A stretch of 64,000 nucleotides of DNA from Leptobrachium leishanense (Eukaryota > Chordata > Amphibia > Anura > Megophryidae). Within the stretch, counting starts at the first letter, position 1. Each line of letters starts with the position of its first letter. The position numbers were made by a program, and so were the translations under genes. Shown here piece by piece: positions 1 through 12,200 of this stretch. The DNA lies in NCBI GenBank assembly GCA_009667805.1, contig CM019068.1, positions 1,781,218 through 1,845,217 on the forward strand, given 5' to 3'. Below the pieces are notes generated by a model that was not told where the DNA came from, searched no databases, and was given only the letters and a program-made list of their open reading frames with translations.

Positions 1-945
1 AAAGAGATTCCAGATGAAAGATTCTACCCTAAAGACGCCCCCATTTCACCTGAGTGGAAGAAACGTCTTCAGTCTCAAGTTCTAAAGTGGAAAGAATTAT
101 TCTCGAAAGATGAGTTCGATGTGGGCCTGGCTAAGAGTACGGAACACCGCATTCGGTTGCAAGAAGACAAGCCGTTTCGTGAAAGGTCAAGGCGAGTTCC
201 GCTGGGAGACTTGGATGATCTGCGAGAACAGCTAAATGAGTTGCAGAGAACCAATGTGATTCAAGAGTCCAGGAGCCCATATGCATCTCCAATAGTGCTG
301 GTCAGGAAGAAGAATGGTTCTGTCCGCTTGTGCATAGACTATCGCACCTTGAACCGAAGAACCATCCCGACCAATACGCCACTCCTCGGATTGAAGATGC
401 CTTACAGTGTTTGTCTGGAGCAAAGTGGTTCAGTGTACTAGACCTGCGAAGCGGATATCATCAGATACCGATGCATCCTGAAGACAAAGAGAAAACTGCG
501 TTCATTTGTCCACTGGGGTTCTTTGAGTTCAATAGAATGCCTCAAGGTCTGACGGGAGCTCCAGCCACGTTCCAACGGTTGATGGAGAAGACAGTCGGGA
601 TATGAATCTAATCGAAGTGTTAGTGTACCTGGATGACATAATTGTGTTCGGGAAGACTCTGGAAGAGCATGAGCAACGTTTGGAGAAGGTCTTGAAGAGG
701 CTCCATGAAGAGGGGTTGAAATTGTCTCTGGAGAAATGCCAGTTCTGTTTACCGTCAGTCACATATCTGGGACACGTGGTCTCGGCAGAAGGTGTTTCGA
801 CAGATCCTCGAAAGTTGGAGGCCGTAGCTTCTTGGCCTAGACCTCGAAACGTCACTGAACTTAGATCTTTCTTGGGATCTGCTCATACTATCGAAGGTTT
901 GTGGGAGGATTCGCAAAGATAGCTCAGCCGTTGAACAAACTCCTG
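1..945 (+). pseudogene. gypsy reverse transcriptase (frameshifted)
   Basis: This is the polymerase domain that copies element RNA into cDNA. The frame is open from base 1. Family motifs in order are SPYASPIVLVRKKNG (about 280-315), LCIDYRTLN (about 328-354), a WFSVLDLRSGYHQIP block (about 423-468), GFFEFNRMPQGL near 530, and the catalytic box YLDDIIVFG at about 626-652, followed by YLGHVVS. Three frames are needed: frame 1 to about 370, frame 3 to about 600, frame 2 onward, with another break near 885 before the connection region. These breaks look like single-base indels. The copy cannot make a full polymerase. Confidence 0.85.
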
Positions 946-1029
946 CAGAAAGAAACCACCGAAGAAGGCTGTAAGGTCTCTGACCGAAACCCTCCGCTCC
1001 AGGACAAGGAAAGCTAAAGAGTCCATACA

Positions 1030-1993
1030 AGGTGAATGGACTAGTCAATGTGAAGGTGCGTTTGTGAAGCTGAAAGAGAGTCTAACCCAAGCTCCTGTTC
1101 TGGCCTATGCGGACCCTCATAAGCCGTATGAGTTACATGTGGATGCCAGCTGAGAAGGTCTGGGGGGAGTCCTGTATCAGGAGTATGGTGGATTGCTGAG
1201 ACCTGTAGCGTACGTGAGCCGGAGCCTTACGCCTTCAGAAAAGAACTACCCTATTCACAAACTGGAATTTCTAGCCTTAAAGTGGGCGGTGGTAGACAAG
1301 TTGAAAGACTATCTGTATGGAGCGGAGTTCGTGATCAAGACGGATAACAATCCTCTTACCTATATCCTTACTACTGCCAAACTGGATGCAACAGGACATC
1401 GGTGGTTGGCCGCTCTGTCAGGGTTTCGGTTCAGCCTGAAGTATCGCCCTGGGGTGAACAATCGAGATGCTGATGCTTTATCAAGAAGACCCTACACTAC
1501 AGAATGGACTCAGTTAACTCCAGACGGGGTGCAAGCTTTGTGTCAAGGAACACAACGCCGGGTCAAGGGAGGAGTTGAAGCGGAGGCCATAGGAGTCATG
1601 GCCGCGGCTGTTCCTGAGTTCTACTGTAACCCTACGCAATTGAGGGATGAAAATCTACCTACCTTTTCCAAGCAGGACCTGAAAGCGGATCAAGCTAGAG
1701 ACCCTTTGATTGCATTGACCATAAAGGCCCTGACTGCAAACCAGCGAGAGATTCTGTTAACCAATTCCCCGGATGGAGCCAGACTGGTCTACAAAGAGTG
1801 GGAGCGGTTGAAGATGTTGGATGGGGTGGTCTACCGAAGGGGCCCCTCGACCAATTCCGAAGAGATTCAACAGTTATTTCTCCCACTAAACACAGGGAGA
1901 GTGTGTTACGATCACTACATGATGAGCATGGACATTTGGGTGCTGAGAGAACTTTTAAATTGGTGCGAGATAGGTTTTATTGGCCTTGCATGA
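1030..1993 (+). pseudogene. gypsy RNase H and integrase N-terminal region
   Basis: Ty3/gypsy RNase H degrades the RNA of the RNA/DNA hybrid. Visible motifs are a YELHVDAS block ending at a TGA stop (1151-1153), YVSRSLTPSEKNYPIHKLEFL (E in the second motif), IKTDNNPL, and the closing DADALSRRPY typical of the RNase H end. The frame then runs through a linker toward the integrase zinc domain and stops at 1993. The TGA falls just after the first catalytic Asp of the domain, so translation would end there. The frame changes near 1880, where the next overlapping frame takes over the integrase. Confidence 0.8.
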
Positions 1994-3145
1994 GGGCTGA
2001 AGTTGAGAGTTACTGCCATTCCTGTCTGAGGTGCATTCAGAGGAAAACTCTACCAACCCGAGCTGCTCCAATGAGCCATCTACAGAGTCAGGGACCCATG
2101 GATTTGGTGTGCATTGACTTCCTGTGCTTAGAGCCGGATGCTAGTGGGCAAGGGAACATTCTGATAGTGACTGATCATTTCCACCCGTTATGCCCAAGCT
2201 TTTTCTACAAAAGACCAACGCGCTCCGACAGTGGCGAAGGTGCTGATGGAAAAGTTCTTTGTTCATTACGGCCTGCCAAGAAGAATACACTCTGATCAGG
2301 GAAGAGACTTTGAAAGTAGATTGGTTGGGCAATTGCTGGAATTGTTGGGAATTCAAAAGACTCGAACTATGCCATACCACCCTCAGGGTGATGCTCAGCC
2401 TGAAAGGTTTAATCGCACGCTGCTAAATATGCTGGGGACCTTGTCTAACGTAGAGAAGCAGAGTTGGAGTCGTCACATAGCTACTCTGGTGCATGCATAT
2501 AACAGTATGGAGAGTGATGCCACTGGATATTCACCGTACCGTCTTATGTTCGGAAGAGAAGCTCGACTGCCGGTTGATTTGGCATTTGGGTTATCTCTAG
2601 ACCAGACGTCGGTAGCTTCTCATAGAAACTACGTGGATAGACTTCGGAAGAATCTGGCTTCTGCGTTTGAACAGGCCCGTTTGACTTCAGGTAACAGGGA
2701 GCAGAGGAACAAGAAGAACTATGATTTGAAGGTTCGAATACAAGATCTACAACCCGGTGATAGGGTTCTGTTGAAGAACTTGGGTGCTGCTGCGAGACAC
2801 AAGCTGGCGGATAGATGGAGTTCTCAGGTTTACATTGTTTGCAAACAACTGCCAGGTCTGCCGGTGTATCAGATTCGCCCTGATGGAAAGGCTGGTCCCC
2901 TCAAGAATTGGCACCGAAATCACTTGTTACCTTTGAGAGAGGCTGTGAGGATACCAGTGGAGAACGAACTTCCTCCGGCGAATTCGCATGCTCCACGTGT
3001 CCCTCCTGTTACTCGGTCTCAACAGACTCGGGTTGTTGGAGAGAGCGAAAGAGACAGCGACGAAGAGAGTTTCTGTTTAGATTGGATGCGCTCACCAGAA
3101 CCTGAAGAGGTCATCCCAGTTCCTTGTCAATGGGAAGTAATTTGA
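1798..3145 (+). pseudogene. gypsy integrase (frameshifted)
   Basis: Integrase inserts the element cDNA into the genome. The HHCC zinc domain is visible at about 1918-2040 (HDEHGHLGAERTF, then CHSCLRC). The first catalytic Asp is in VCIDFLC (about 2107-2127). The second is in IHSDQGRDF (about 2288-2314) and the Glu is in QPERFNRTL (about 2397-2420), giving the D,D35E layout. The frame changes once between about 2165 and 2231. The C-terminal part (about 2735-2940) has a PGDRVLLKN block and ends with NWHRNHLLP, the usual end of the non-chromodomain vertebrate gypsy integrases. Confidence 0.85.
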
Positions 3146-3147
3146 GG

Positions 3148-3595
3148 GCTGAAGCTCCTGAATTTCAGTGGGAATTCCCCGAGAATATGGAACTCCCTGA
3201 AACCCTTGAACTTCCGTTAAGGGTCCCCGGATACTGTTGGAGACCCTGTAGCTCCTGAAGACGAACCTTACGACTACAGTTCTATGCCTTCCCTGGAGGG
3301 ATCGTACTCGGAGGAAGTGTCTGCTCCAGTGGCAGACATAAGGACTGAGCCTATACCTATAGTACTTCCACCTGAAGAGGAACGGAAGGAGCCTGAACAA
3401 AAACGCTCTATTCGGCCGCCCCAGCGACTTACCTATGACTCACCAGGACATAGCACTGAAGAGGCCATCACCACTGTGCAGAGATTGCCCGAAGTGTCTG
3501 CTATGTTAGCTGAGGTAGCCCAGAACATGAGTCAGCTTGAGAAAGTGTTTCTAACCCACTGCATGTATGCTGCTGAACCTGTATATGCTGTATAA
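3148..3595 (+). pseudogene. gypsy pol C-terminal tail
   Basis: This is in the same frame as the integrase but separated from it by the stop at 3143-3145 and a further in-frame stop near 3220. The last 104 residues (3284-3595) are acidic and proline-rich and carry a RPPQRLTYDSPGH stretch, like the basic RRP(P)xRLTY tail that ends many vertebrate gypsy polyproteins. It stops about 65 bp before the polypurine tract. Either pol normally extends to here or this is a small separate frame; the sequence does not decide. Confidence 0.55.
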
Positions 3596-3673
3596 ACTGT
3601 GTGCAAATTGTAAAAGGATAATGTAACTGTTGTACCTCCTTGGAGAGACCCAAGAGTTCTAGGAGGGGGAGAG

Positions 3674-4431
3674 TGTAGCGATGTGTTAAAATTTACTGTG
3701 GCAGTACCCATTTTTGCCACAAGATGGAGACAATCGCGATTGGAGGCACTGGACATTCGAACTACATGTCCCGGCATGCTTTGCGAAGAAACAGGAAGTG
3801 GGTGGGGTTTGGAGACACTGTACATCCTGCACCTCGTGGAGAACAGGCAGAGCGCGCCAGGGAGTAAAGGAGAGCGGATGCACACAGAGAAGGAGAGACC
3901 AAAAGATAGGCCGGAGCGCAGACAGAGTGGATCGGGCCTTAGGATTGGGTCACCCAGCCTTGCGGGATACAGACATCACCCTCTATACTATCCGAGTGCA
4001 GTTAAAGGAGAGAAGACCCCTCGAGTGAGGAGTACCGCGGTCGATTGAAGCGGGGAGCAGGCGGTAAGCTGGATGAGTCGCGGCTGACAGAGGGCCAGAC
4101 AACAGATCCGGTGGTCGGCGTCCCCAGTCAACATCGAGCGGAGAGACGTCCTGGGTCAACAGAACCTCAAGCTTGCGCTGGATGGGTGAGAGGCCCCCAA
4201 GGCCGTATGTAAATAAGAGCGTACGCTGCTGTTTTCCTTCTAAAACCCACAGGGCCCCAACTGACTAGTCGAAGACATCATTAAAGTAAACTCACTGGCC
4301 AGTTGAAATACCCGGGTACCATATACACACGAATACACACCACTTCATGTTCTGGGACTTAACCTGTGCAGGACTCAGTTTCCTTTTTCGAATCGGGACA
4401 AGGGGGCAAAGTTAAAGTTACGTTCCGAACA
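3674..4431 (+). repeat. 3' LTR of the gypsy element
   Basis: The LTR begins TGTAGCG directly after the purine run AGGAGGGGGAGAG at 3661-3673, which serves as plus-strand primer in this family. An ATTAAA-type polyadenylation signal lies near 4278. The downstream end is not fixed; GAACA at about 4427-4431 is one candidate. Confidence 0.65.
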
Positions 4432-4792
4432 TTTTTTCCCTTTTTCCCGCTGCGCGTTTACCGTGATACGAGAAACTGTGTATTTTATTGTGTTCCGCTA
4501 CGGGGTTTTTTCCTCGAGTTTCGTATCGTTTAAATTTTCTGCTCGGTCGGGGTTTTTTTTCCGAAAATACGAAGCCCTCGTGTTTTCGTTTCTTTTACCG
4601 CTACGCGTTTATCGTGTTACGAAAGTACTGTAAATATTCCTGCATATACCGTGTCTCAAGAGCTGCAAATCTTTTTAGTAAACCTTTTAACTTGTAAAAC
4701 TTACAGCGGTGTTGGAGTATATTTATTCCCTAGTGCGGGGAGACTGACCCGTGGTTTAATTTCAGCGGCTCCTCCGGGAGTGAGCGCTACAA
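4432..4792. other. unassigned spacer between gypsy LTR and satellite
   Basis: About 360 bp of T-rich sequence with CpG-containing near repeats (GCTGCGCGTTTACCGTG near 4450 and CGCTACGCGTTTATCGTG near 4600). I see no coding frame of note and no element ends. Confidence 0.5.
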
Positions 4793-7420
4793 GCGCTATA
4801 ACACAAACCCTAGAGATACTGTTACTGGGTATGGACGCTATAACACAAACCCTGGAGATACTGTCACTGGGTATGGACGCTATAACACAGACCCTGGAGA
4901 TACGGTCACTGGGTATGGACACTATAACACAAACCCTGGAGATACTGTCACTGGGTATGGGCGCTGTAACACAAACCCTAGAGATACTGTTATTGGGTAT
5001 GGACGCTAGAACACAAACCCTGGAGATACTGTCACTGGGTATGAGCGCTATAACACAAACCCTAGAGATACTGTTACTGGGTATGGACGCTATAACACAA
5101 ACCCTGGAGATACTGTCACTGGGTATGGGCGCTATAACACAAACCCTGGAGATACTGTCACTGGGTATGGACGCTATAACACAATCCCTGAGATACGGTC
5201 ACTGGGTATGGACACTATAACAAACCCTGGAGATACTGTCACTGGGTATGGACGCTATAACACAGACCCTGGAGATACGGTCACTGGGTATGGACGCTAT
5301 AACACAAACCCTGGAGATACTGTCACTGGGTATGGGCGCTATAACACAACCCTGAGATACTGTCACTGGGTATGGACGCTATAACACAATCCCTGAGATA
5401 CGGTCACTGGGTATGGACACTATAACAAACCCTGGAGATACTGTCACTGGGTATGGACGCTATAACACAAACCCTGGAGATACGGTCACTGGGTATGGAC
5501 GCTGTAACACAAACCCTGGAGATACTATCACTGGGTATGGGCGCTGTAACACAAACCCTAGAGATACTGTTATTGGGTATGGACGCTAGAACACAAACCC
5601 TGGATATACTGTCACTGGGTATGAGCGCTATAACACAAACCCTAGAGATACTGTTACTGGGTATGGACGCTATAACACAAACCCTGGAGATACGGTCACT
5701 GGGTATGGACGCTATAACACAAACCCTGGAGATACTGTCACTGGGTATGGGCGCTATAACACAAACCCTGGAGATACTGTCAATGGGTATGGACGCTATA
5801 ACACAATCCCTGAGATACGGTCACTGGGTATGGACACTATAACAAACCCTGGAGATACTGTCACTGGGTATGGACGCTATAACACAAACCCTGGAGATAC
5901 TGTCACTGGGTATGGACGCTATAACACAATCCCTGAGATACGGTCACTGGGTATGGGCGCTATAACACAGACCCTGGAGATACGGTCACTGGGTATGGAC
6001 GCTATAACACAGACCCTGGAGATACGGTCACTGGGTATGGACGCTATAACAAACCCTGGAGATACTGTCACTGGGTATGGACGCTATAACACAGACCCTG
6101 GAGATACTGTCACTGGGTTTGGACGCTATAACACAGACCCTGGAGATACGGTCACTGGGTATGGGCGCTATAACACAAACCCTGGAGATACTGTCACTGG
6201 GTATGGACACTATAACACAGACCCTGGAGATACGGTCACTGGGTATGGACGCTATAACACAAACCTGGAGATACTGTCACTGGGTATGGACGCTATAACA
6301 CAATCCCTGAGATACGGTCACTGGGTATAGACACTATAACAAACCCTGGAGATACTGTCACTGGGTATGGACACTATAACACAAACCCTGGAGATACTGT
6401 CACTGGGTATGGGCACTAAAACACAAACCCTAGAGATACTGTCACTGGGTATGGACACTATAACAAACCCTGGAGATACTGTCACTGGGTATGGGCGCTA
6501 TAACACAATCCCTGAGATACGGTCACTGGGTATGGACGCTATAACACAAACCCTGGAGATACTGTCACTGGGTATGGACACTATAACACAAACCCTGGAG
6601 ATACTGTCACTGGGTATGGATGCTATAACACAAACCCTGGAGATACTGTCACTGGGTATGGACGCTATAACACAATCCCTGAGATACGGTCACTGGGTAT
6701 GGACACTATAACAAACCCTGGAGATACTGTCACTGGGTATGGACACTATAACACAAACCCTGGAGATACGGTCACTGGGTATGGACGCTATAACACAGAC
6801 CCTGGAGATACGGTCACTGGGTATGGATGCTATAACACAAACCCTGGAGATACTGTCACTGGGTATGAGCGCTATAACACAGACCCTGGAGATACGGTCA
6901 CTGGGTATGGACGCTATAACACAAACCCTGGAGATACTGTCACTGGGTATGGACGCTATAACACAAACCCTGGAGATACTGTCACTGGGTATGGACGCTA
7001 TAACACAAACCCTGGAGATACTGTCACTGGGTATGGACGCTATAACACAATCCCTGAGATACGGTCACTGGGTATGGACGCTATAACACAAACCCTGGAG
7101 ATACTGTCACTGGGTTAGAGCGCTATAACACAAACCCTGAGATACTGTCACTGGGTATGGACGCTATAACACAAACCCTGGAGATACTGTCACTGGGTAT
7201 GGACGCTATAACACAAACCCTGGAGATACTGTCACTGGGTATGGACGCTATAACACAATCCCTGGAGATACTGTCACTGGGTATGAGCGCTATAACACAA
7301 ACCCTAGAGATACTGTTATTGGGTATGGACGCTAGAACACAAACCCTGGAGATACTGTCACTGGGTATGGACGCTATAACACAATCCCTGAGATACGGTC
7401 ACTGGGTATGGACACTATAA
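4793..7420. repeat. 42-bp satellite array, block 1 (about 62 copies)
   Basis: Head-to-tail copies of a 42-bp unit that can be started at CTATAACACAAACCCTGGAG. Common variants are GGAC/GGGC/GAGC before GCTATAA, ACTGT versus ACGGT, a 40-bp form lacking CA (CTATAACAAACCC), and a 41-bp form (CACAATCCCTGAGATACGG). Because 42 is 14 codons and the unit has no stop in several frames, long artificial frames of a repeated 14-residue peptide appear on both strands; they are not genes. The block ends in the 8-bp duplication CACTATAA at 7413-7420. Confidence 0.97.
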
Positions 7421-9257
7421 TAGACATGTGCATTCGTTTTAGTACTAAAACGATTTAGTCCAAATTTTGGGATAATTTAGTTTTCATATGACTCGAGATA
7501 ACGAAAATGCTCAGTACAAAAAACGAGAAACTAAAATAAAATGCACTACATTTTAGTTTCAGTCCTTTTTGTAATATTACATTGATTGAAGGAGACCAGC
7601 AATGATTAATGCTGGAGGATGTTCTAAGCAATTAATTAATGCAGGAGGATGTTCTATACAATATACAGAGAGGAGCATTTTTTTTTTTTTTTAGCCCTTA
7701 AATCCAGTGTCTGAGCGCTGAGATCCGCTGCTTGTTACTTATCTCTCAGTACAATGTATCAGGCTCAGCTGTTACAGTAACTGACTGCTGCTCATCACAG
7801 TTCTCAGAGATTCAGTAAAACAAGGAAATATATTGTTATAACCTTTTATATAAAAAATATTATTTACTAGTTTTACTGAAACTCTGAGCGCTGTGATGCG
7901 CAGCAGTCAGTTACTGTAACAGCTTTGGAAAAAAGGTGTCATCTGCACTCGTTTCTATGTGTTCCATGTACAACAAAACTGAGGTTTTGTTTGTTTCAAT
8001 GGCCATTGCAACGTAGCTCACTCGCTACTTCAACGGCACCTCTTTACAGAGTGACTACCTAACATGTACCAAAAGGCCGCTCTACTGAGCAGCTTCAAGC
8101 CCCCTGCTGCTTTTTTCAGCCAAGGAGAGGCAGAGATATGGTGGGTTTTATTTATACACGCACCAAACACTTCCATTTGGGATTAAAACAAAAACATGGA
8201 AACAGCTGCAGAACGACGGACTGGTGTTAGAAGCATGAATATACAATAAATACAGAAAAAATGGCGTTGCGCCCATACCACACGGAGCGGCAGACTGCCA
8301 GGAGTAACAGCCCAGTTATGTGTAAACATAACAAGGAAAAAAGGTGTCGTCTGCGCTCATTTCTATGTATTCCGTACAACAAAACTGAGGTTTTTGTTTG
8401 TTTCAATGGCCATTTGCAACGTATCACTCGCCACTATACGGCACTTCTTTACAGAGTGAGTACCTAACAATTGTAACCAAAAGGCGCTCTAACTGAGCAG
8501 CTCCAAGCCAAGCCTCCTGCTTGTTATGTTTACACATTAACTGGGCTGTTACTCCTGGCAGTTGCTGCCGCTCCGGTGAGTATGGGCGCAACGCCATTTT
8601 TTCTGTATTTATGTATATCATGCTTGTAACACAACAGTCCGTCGTTCTGCAGCTGTTCCTCTTTCCATGTTTTTGTTTTTAATCCCAAATGGGAAGTGTT
8701 TGTGTCGTGTATAAATAACCCACCATATCTCTGCCTCTCCTTGGCTGAAAAGCAGCAGGAGGGGCTGGGAGCTGCTCAGTAGAGCGGCCTTTTGGTACAT
8801 GTTAGGTAATCACTCTGGTAAAGAGGTGCCGTGAAGTGGCGAGTGAGCTTACGTTGCAATGGCCATTGAAACAAACAAACCTCAGTTTTGTTGTACATGG
8901 AACACATAGAAACGAGCGCAGATGACACCTTTTTTCCTTGTTATGTTTTATACATTAACTGGCTGTTACTCCTGGCAGTTGCTGCCGCTCCGGTGAGTAT
9001 GGGCGCGACGCCATTTTTTCTGTATTATTGTAACAGCTTTGCCTGGCACATTGTGCTGAGGTGAGAGATACTGTAACAAGCAGCGACCTCAGCCCTCTGA
9101 GGAGCCACTACAATAGTAATGTATTTTTGGTTTTCGGATGAATGAAATTAGTTTTCATACTAAAAGAACTGAAAACGAATTCTTTAGCAACTAAATAAAT
9201 TGCATTTAGGACTAATCCATTAGTTCAAAACGAAATTTTGTGCTGTGCACATGTCTA
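7421..9257. mobile_element. non-autonomous foldback hAT element
   Basis: An 1837-bp insertion in the satellite, flanked by perfect 8-bp duplications CACTATAA (7413-7420 and 9258-9265), the hAT hallmark. Its ends are inverted: TAGACATGTGCA at the left and TGCACATGTCTA at the right. No transposase is present. The interior is a set of inverted repeats (see next entry), with T-rich and GTTTT/AAAAC-rich subterminal sequence. It was presumably moved by a related hAT transposase. Confidence 0.92.
7917..8940. repeat. nested inverted repeats inside the hAT element
   Basis: Outer arms of about 300 bp, 7917-8222 and 8639-8940, are imperfect reverse complements. For example CCAAAAGGCCGCTCTACTGA at about 8069 faces TCAGTAGAGCGGCCTTTTGG at about 8777. 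Inside them a second pair (about 8241-8331 and 8522-8612) shares the ATGGCGTTGCGCCCATA motif and its complement. A smaller pair around GTTACAGTAACTGACTGCTG (about 7769) and CAGCAGTCAGTTACTGTAAC (about 7902) lies on the left. Pieces also recur as direct repeats at about 8340-8460. Confidence 0.85.
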
Positions 9258-12200
9258 CACTATAACAAACCCTGGAGATACTGTCACTGGGTATGGACAC
9301 TATAACACAGACCCTGGAGATACGGTCACTGGGTATGGACGCTATAACACAAACCCTGGAGATACGGTCACTGGGTATGGACACTATAACACAGACCCTG
9401 GAGATACGGTCACTGGGTATGGACGCTATAACACAAACCCTGGAGATACTGTCACTGGGTATGGGCGCTATAACACAAACCCTGGAGATACTGTCACTGG
9501 GTATGGACACTATAACACAAACCCTGGAGATACTGTCACTGGGTATGGACGCTATAACACAATCCCTGAGATACTGTCACTGGGTATGGGCACTAAAACA
9601 CAAACCCTAGAGATACTGTCACTGGGTATGGACGCTATAACATAAACCCTGGAGATACTGTCACTGGGTATGGATGCTATAACACAAACCCTGGAGATAC
9701 TGTCACTGGGTATGGACGCTATAACACAATCCCTGAGATACGGTCACTGGGTATGGACACTATAACACAAACCCTGGAGATACTGTCACTGGGTATGGAC
9801 ACTATAACAAACCCTGGAGATACTGTCACTGGGTATGGACACTATAACACAGACCCTGGAGATACTGTCACTGGGTATGGACGCTATAACACAATCCCTG
9901 AGATACGGTCACTGGGTATGGATGCTATAACACAAACCCTGGAGATACTGTCACTGGGTATGGACGCTATAACACAATCCCTGAGATACGGTCACTGGGT
10001 ATGGATGCTATAACACAAACCCTGGAGATACTGTCACTGGGTATGAGCGCTATAACACAGACCCTGGAGATACGGTCACTGGGTATGGACGCTATAACAC
10101 AAACCCTGGAGATACTGTCACTGGGTATGGACGCTATAACACAATCCCTGAGATACGGTCACTGGGTATGGACACTATAACAAACCCTGGAGATACTGTC
10201 ACTGGGTATGGACACTATAACAAACCCTGGAGATACTGTCACTGGGTATGGACACTATAACACAATCCCTGGAGATACTGTCACTGGGTATGGACGCTAT
10301 AACACAATCCCTGAGATACGGTCACTGGGTATGGACACTATAACAAACCCTGGAGATACTGTCACTGGGTATGGACACTATAACAAACCCTGGAGATACT
10401 GTCACTGGGTATGGACGCTATAACACAATCCCTGAGATACGGTCACTGGGTATGGACACTATAACAAACCCTGGAGATACTGTCACTGGGTTAGAGCGCT
10501 ATAACACAAACCCTGGAGATACTGTCACTGGGTTAGAGCGCTATAACACAAACCCTGGAGATACTATCACTGGGTATGGGCGCATTAACACAAACCCTGG
10601 AGATACTGTCACTGGGTATGGACGCTATAACACAAACCCTAGAGATACTGTTATTGGGTATGGACGCTAGAACACAAACCCTGGAGATACTGTCACTGGG
10701 TATGGACGCTATAACACAAACCCTGGAGATACTATCACTGGGTATGGACGCTATAACACAAACCCTGGAGATACTATCACTGGGTATGGACGCTATAACA
10801 CAAACCCTGGAGATACTGTCACTGGGTATGGGCGCTGTAACACAAACCCTGGAGATACTGTCACTGGGTATGGACGCTATAACACAAACCCTGGAGATAC
10901 TGTCACTGGGTATGGACGCTATAACACAAACCCTAGAGATACTGTTACTGGGTATGGACGCTATAACACAAACCCTGAAGATACTGTCACTGGGTATGGA
11001 TGCTATAACACAAACCATGGAGATACTGTCACTGGGTATGGGCGCTATAACACAAACCCTGGAGATACAGTCACTGGGTACGAGCGCTATAACACAAACC
11101 CTGGAGATTCGGTCACTGGGTATGAGCGCTATAACACAAACCCTGGAGATACTGTCACTGGGTATGGACGCTATAACACAAACCCTGGAGATACTGTCAC
11201 TGGGTATGGATGCTATAACACAAACCATGGAGATACTGTCACTGGGTATGGGCGCTATAACACAAACCCTGGAGATACTATCACTGGGTATGGGCGCTGT
11301 AACACAAACCCTGGAGATACTGTCACTGGGTATGGGCGCTGTAACACAAACCCTGGAGATACTGTCACTGGGTATGGACGCTATAACACAAACCCTGGAG
11401 ATACTGTTACTGGGTATGGACGCTATAACACAAACCCTGAGATACTGTCACTGGGTATGGATGCTATAACACAAACCATGGAGATACTGTCACTGGGTAT
11501 GGGCGCTATAACACAAACCCTGGAGATACAGTCACTGGGTACGAGCGCTATAAACACAACCCTGGAGATTCGGTCACTGGGTATGAGCGCTATAACACAA
11601 ACCCTGGAGATACTATCACTGGGTATGGACGCTATAAACACAAACCCTGGAGATACTGTCACTGGGTATGGATGCTATAACACAAACCATGGAGATACTG
11701 TCACTGGGTATGGCGCTATAACACAAACCCTGGAGATACTGTCACTGGGTATGGGACGCTGTAACACAAACCCTGGAGATACTGTCACTGGGTATGGACG
11801 CTATAACACAAACCCTGGAGATACTGTCACTGGGTATGGACGCTATAACACAAAACCCTGAGATACTGTCACTGGGTATGGATGCTATAACACAAACCAT
11901 GGAGATACTGTCACTGGGTATGGGCGCTATAACACAAACCCTGGAGATACTATCACTGGGTATGGGCGCTGTAACACAAACCCTGGAGATACTGTCACTG
12001 GGTATGGGCGCTGTAACACAAACCCTGGAGATACTGTCACTGGGTATGGACGCTATAACACAAACCCTGGAGATACTGTCACTGGGTATGGACGCTATAA
12101 CACAAACCCTAGAGATACTGTTACTGGGTATGGACGCTATAACACAAACCCTGAGATACTGTCACTGGGTATGGATGCTATAACACAAACCATGGAGATA

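Larger units (their letters stand above)
1..4431 (+). mobile_element. Ty3/gypsy LTR retrotransposon, 5'-truncated by window edge
   Basis: The window opens inside a Ty3/gypsy pol. In order on the plus strand are reverse transcriptase, RNase H, integrase, a short tail frame, a polypurine tract (3661-3673) and one LTR starting TGTAGCGATG at 3674. No chromodomain follows the integrase, unlike the minus-strand element at 33107-40361. The reading frame changes several times and there is an in-frame TGA in RNase H, so the copy is dead. Gag, protease and the 5' LTR lie upstream of the window. The 3' LTR end is uncertain: CA ends near 4376 or 4431 are both possible, because no second LTR or TSD is visible to fix it. 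Confidence 0.85.
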
